Positions 6,442 through 6,565 of a DNA stretch of 6,565 bases are shown here, piece after piece; position 1 is the stretch's first letter, and each line of letters begins with the position of its first letter. This DNA comes from Kiritimatiellia bacterium. Lineage in GTDB: Bacteria; Verrucomicrobiota; Kiritimatiellia; RFP12; UBA1067. The notes beneath the pieces were generated by a model. The model searched no databases and was not told where the DNA came from. It saw only the letters and a program-made list of their open reading frames with translations. The stretch covers positions 1-6,565 of the forward strand of contig JAQWAM010000077.1 of NCBI GenBank assembly GCA_028707675.1. Direction: 5' to 3'. Both the position numbers and the translations under genes were made by a program.

Positions 6442-6565
6442 TCATGGACGCCCGAGCGCGGCCTCGATCCTCTGATGCAAGCGGCGGGAGAAGTCGTCAA
6501 GCTTGTCGTTCGACCATGCGGTGACAAGGTTCTGCCGTGTTTCCAGGGACAGTTTTTTTTCTTGG
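6442..6565 (-). CDS. C-terminal 40 residues of an unrecognised protein (5' part beyond window)
   Basis: The minus strand is open from the right edge to a TGA at 6442-6444. The 40 visible residues begin QEKKLSLETRQ and end IEAALGRP. They look like a charged amphipathic helical tail (WSNDKLDDFSRRLHQRIEAAL) with no membrane segment, cysteine or catalytic motif. The reading is preferred over the plus-strand frame because it has protein-like composition and the same direction as all the other genes. The plus-strand frame is Arg/Ser-rich and typical of a shadow. The stop lies 108 nt before the kinase start, a gap that contains a promoter-like site, so the two genes are probably separate transcription units. 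I do not recognise the family, and too little is visible to assign one. Confidence 0.6.
   Translation of the reverse strand, partial: QEKKLSLETRQNLVTAWSNDKLDDFSRRLHQRIEAALGRP

Overview
The window holds five genes, all read from the minus strand, in the order (5' to 3' of transcription): the last 40 codons of an unrecognised gene at the right edge, a membrane-bound hybrid sensor histidine kinase, recA, a 252-residue cysteine-rich zinc-ribbon-like protein of unknown function, and the first 449 codons of alaS, which runs off the left edge. Gaps are short (108, 108, 54 and 63 nt). No stretch over 300 bases lacks a gene. I saw no tRNA, rRNA, CRISPR array, insertion sequence or phage gene. The long plus-strand open frames opposite alaS and the kinase are shadows.

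Organism: a bacterium of moderately high GC with clear Shine-Dalgarno sites (AGGAG, GAGGAG, GAGGTG). The AlaS is not of the classic E. coli type, the kinase has the sensor-PAS-PAS-HK-REC layout common in environmental Gram-negatives, and the cysteine-rich protein resembles, from memory, uncharacterised proteins of Verrucomicrobia-like and other environmental bacteria. A member of the PVC superphylum (Lentisphaerota/Kiritimatiellota/Verrucomicrobiota) would fit. This is a low-confidence inference, because no rRNA or marker phylogeny is available here.

Layout. 1-1347: alaS, 5' part. 1411-2169: zinc-ribbon protein, with a strong ribosome binding site. 2224-3267: recA, 347 residues, with the start fixed by AGGAG. 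3268-3375: gap with a perfect GC palindrome and a modest terminator-like hairpin. 3376-6333: hybrid kinase, 985 residues. 6334-6441: gap with a plausible sigma70-type promoter for the kinase. 6442-6565: C-terminus of an unknown gene.

How they fit together: recA, the zinc-ribbon gene and alaS are close enough to be one transcript, which joins recombination/DNA repair to tRNA charging. recA and alaS are linked in many proteobacteria, often with recX between them. Here a different, zinc-binding-type protein sits between them. The kinase probably has its own promoter and no visible functional tie to recA. The points most worth a second look are the zinc-ribbon protein, a Cys/His cluster inserted in the AlaS catalytic core, and a RecA without the usual acidic tail.
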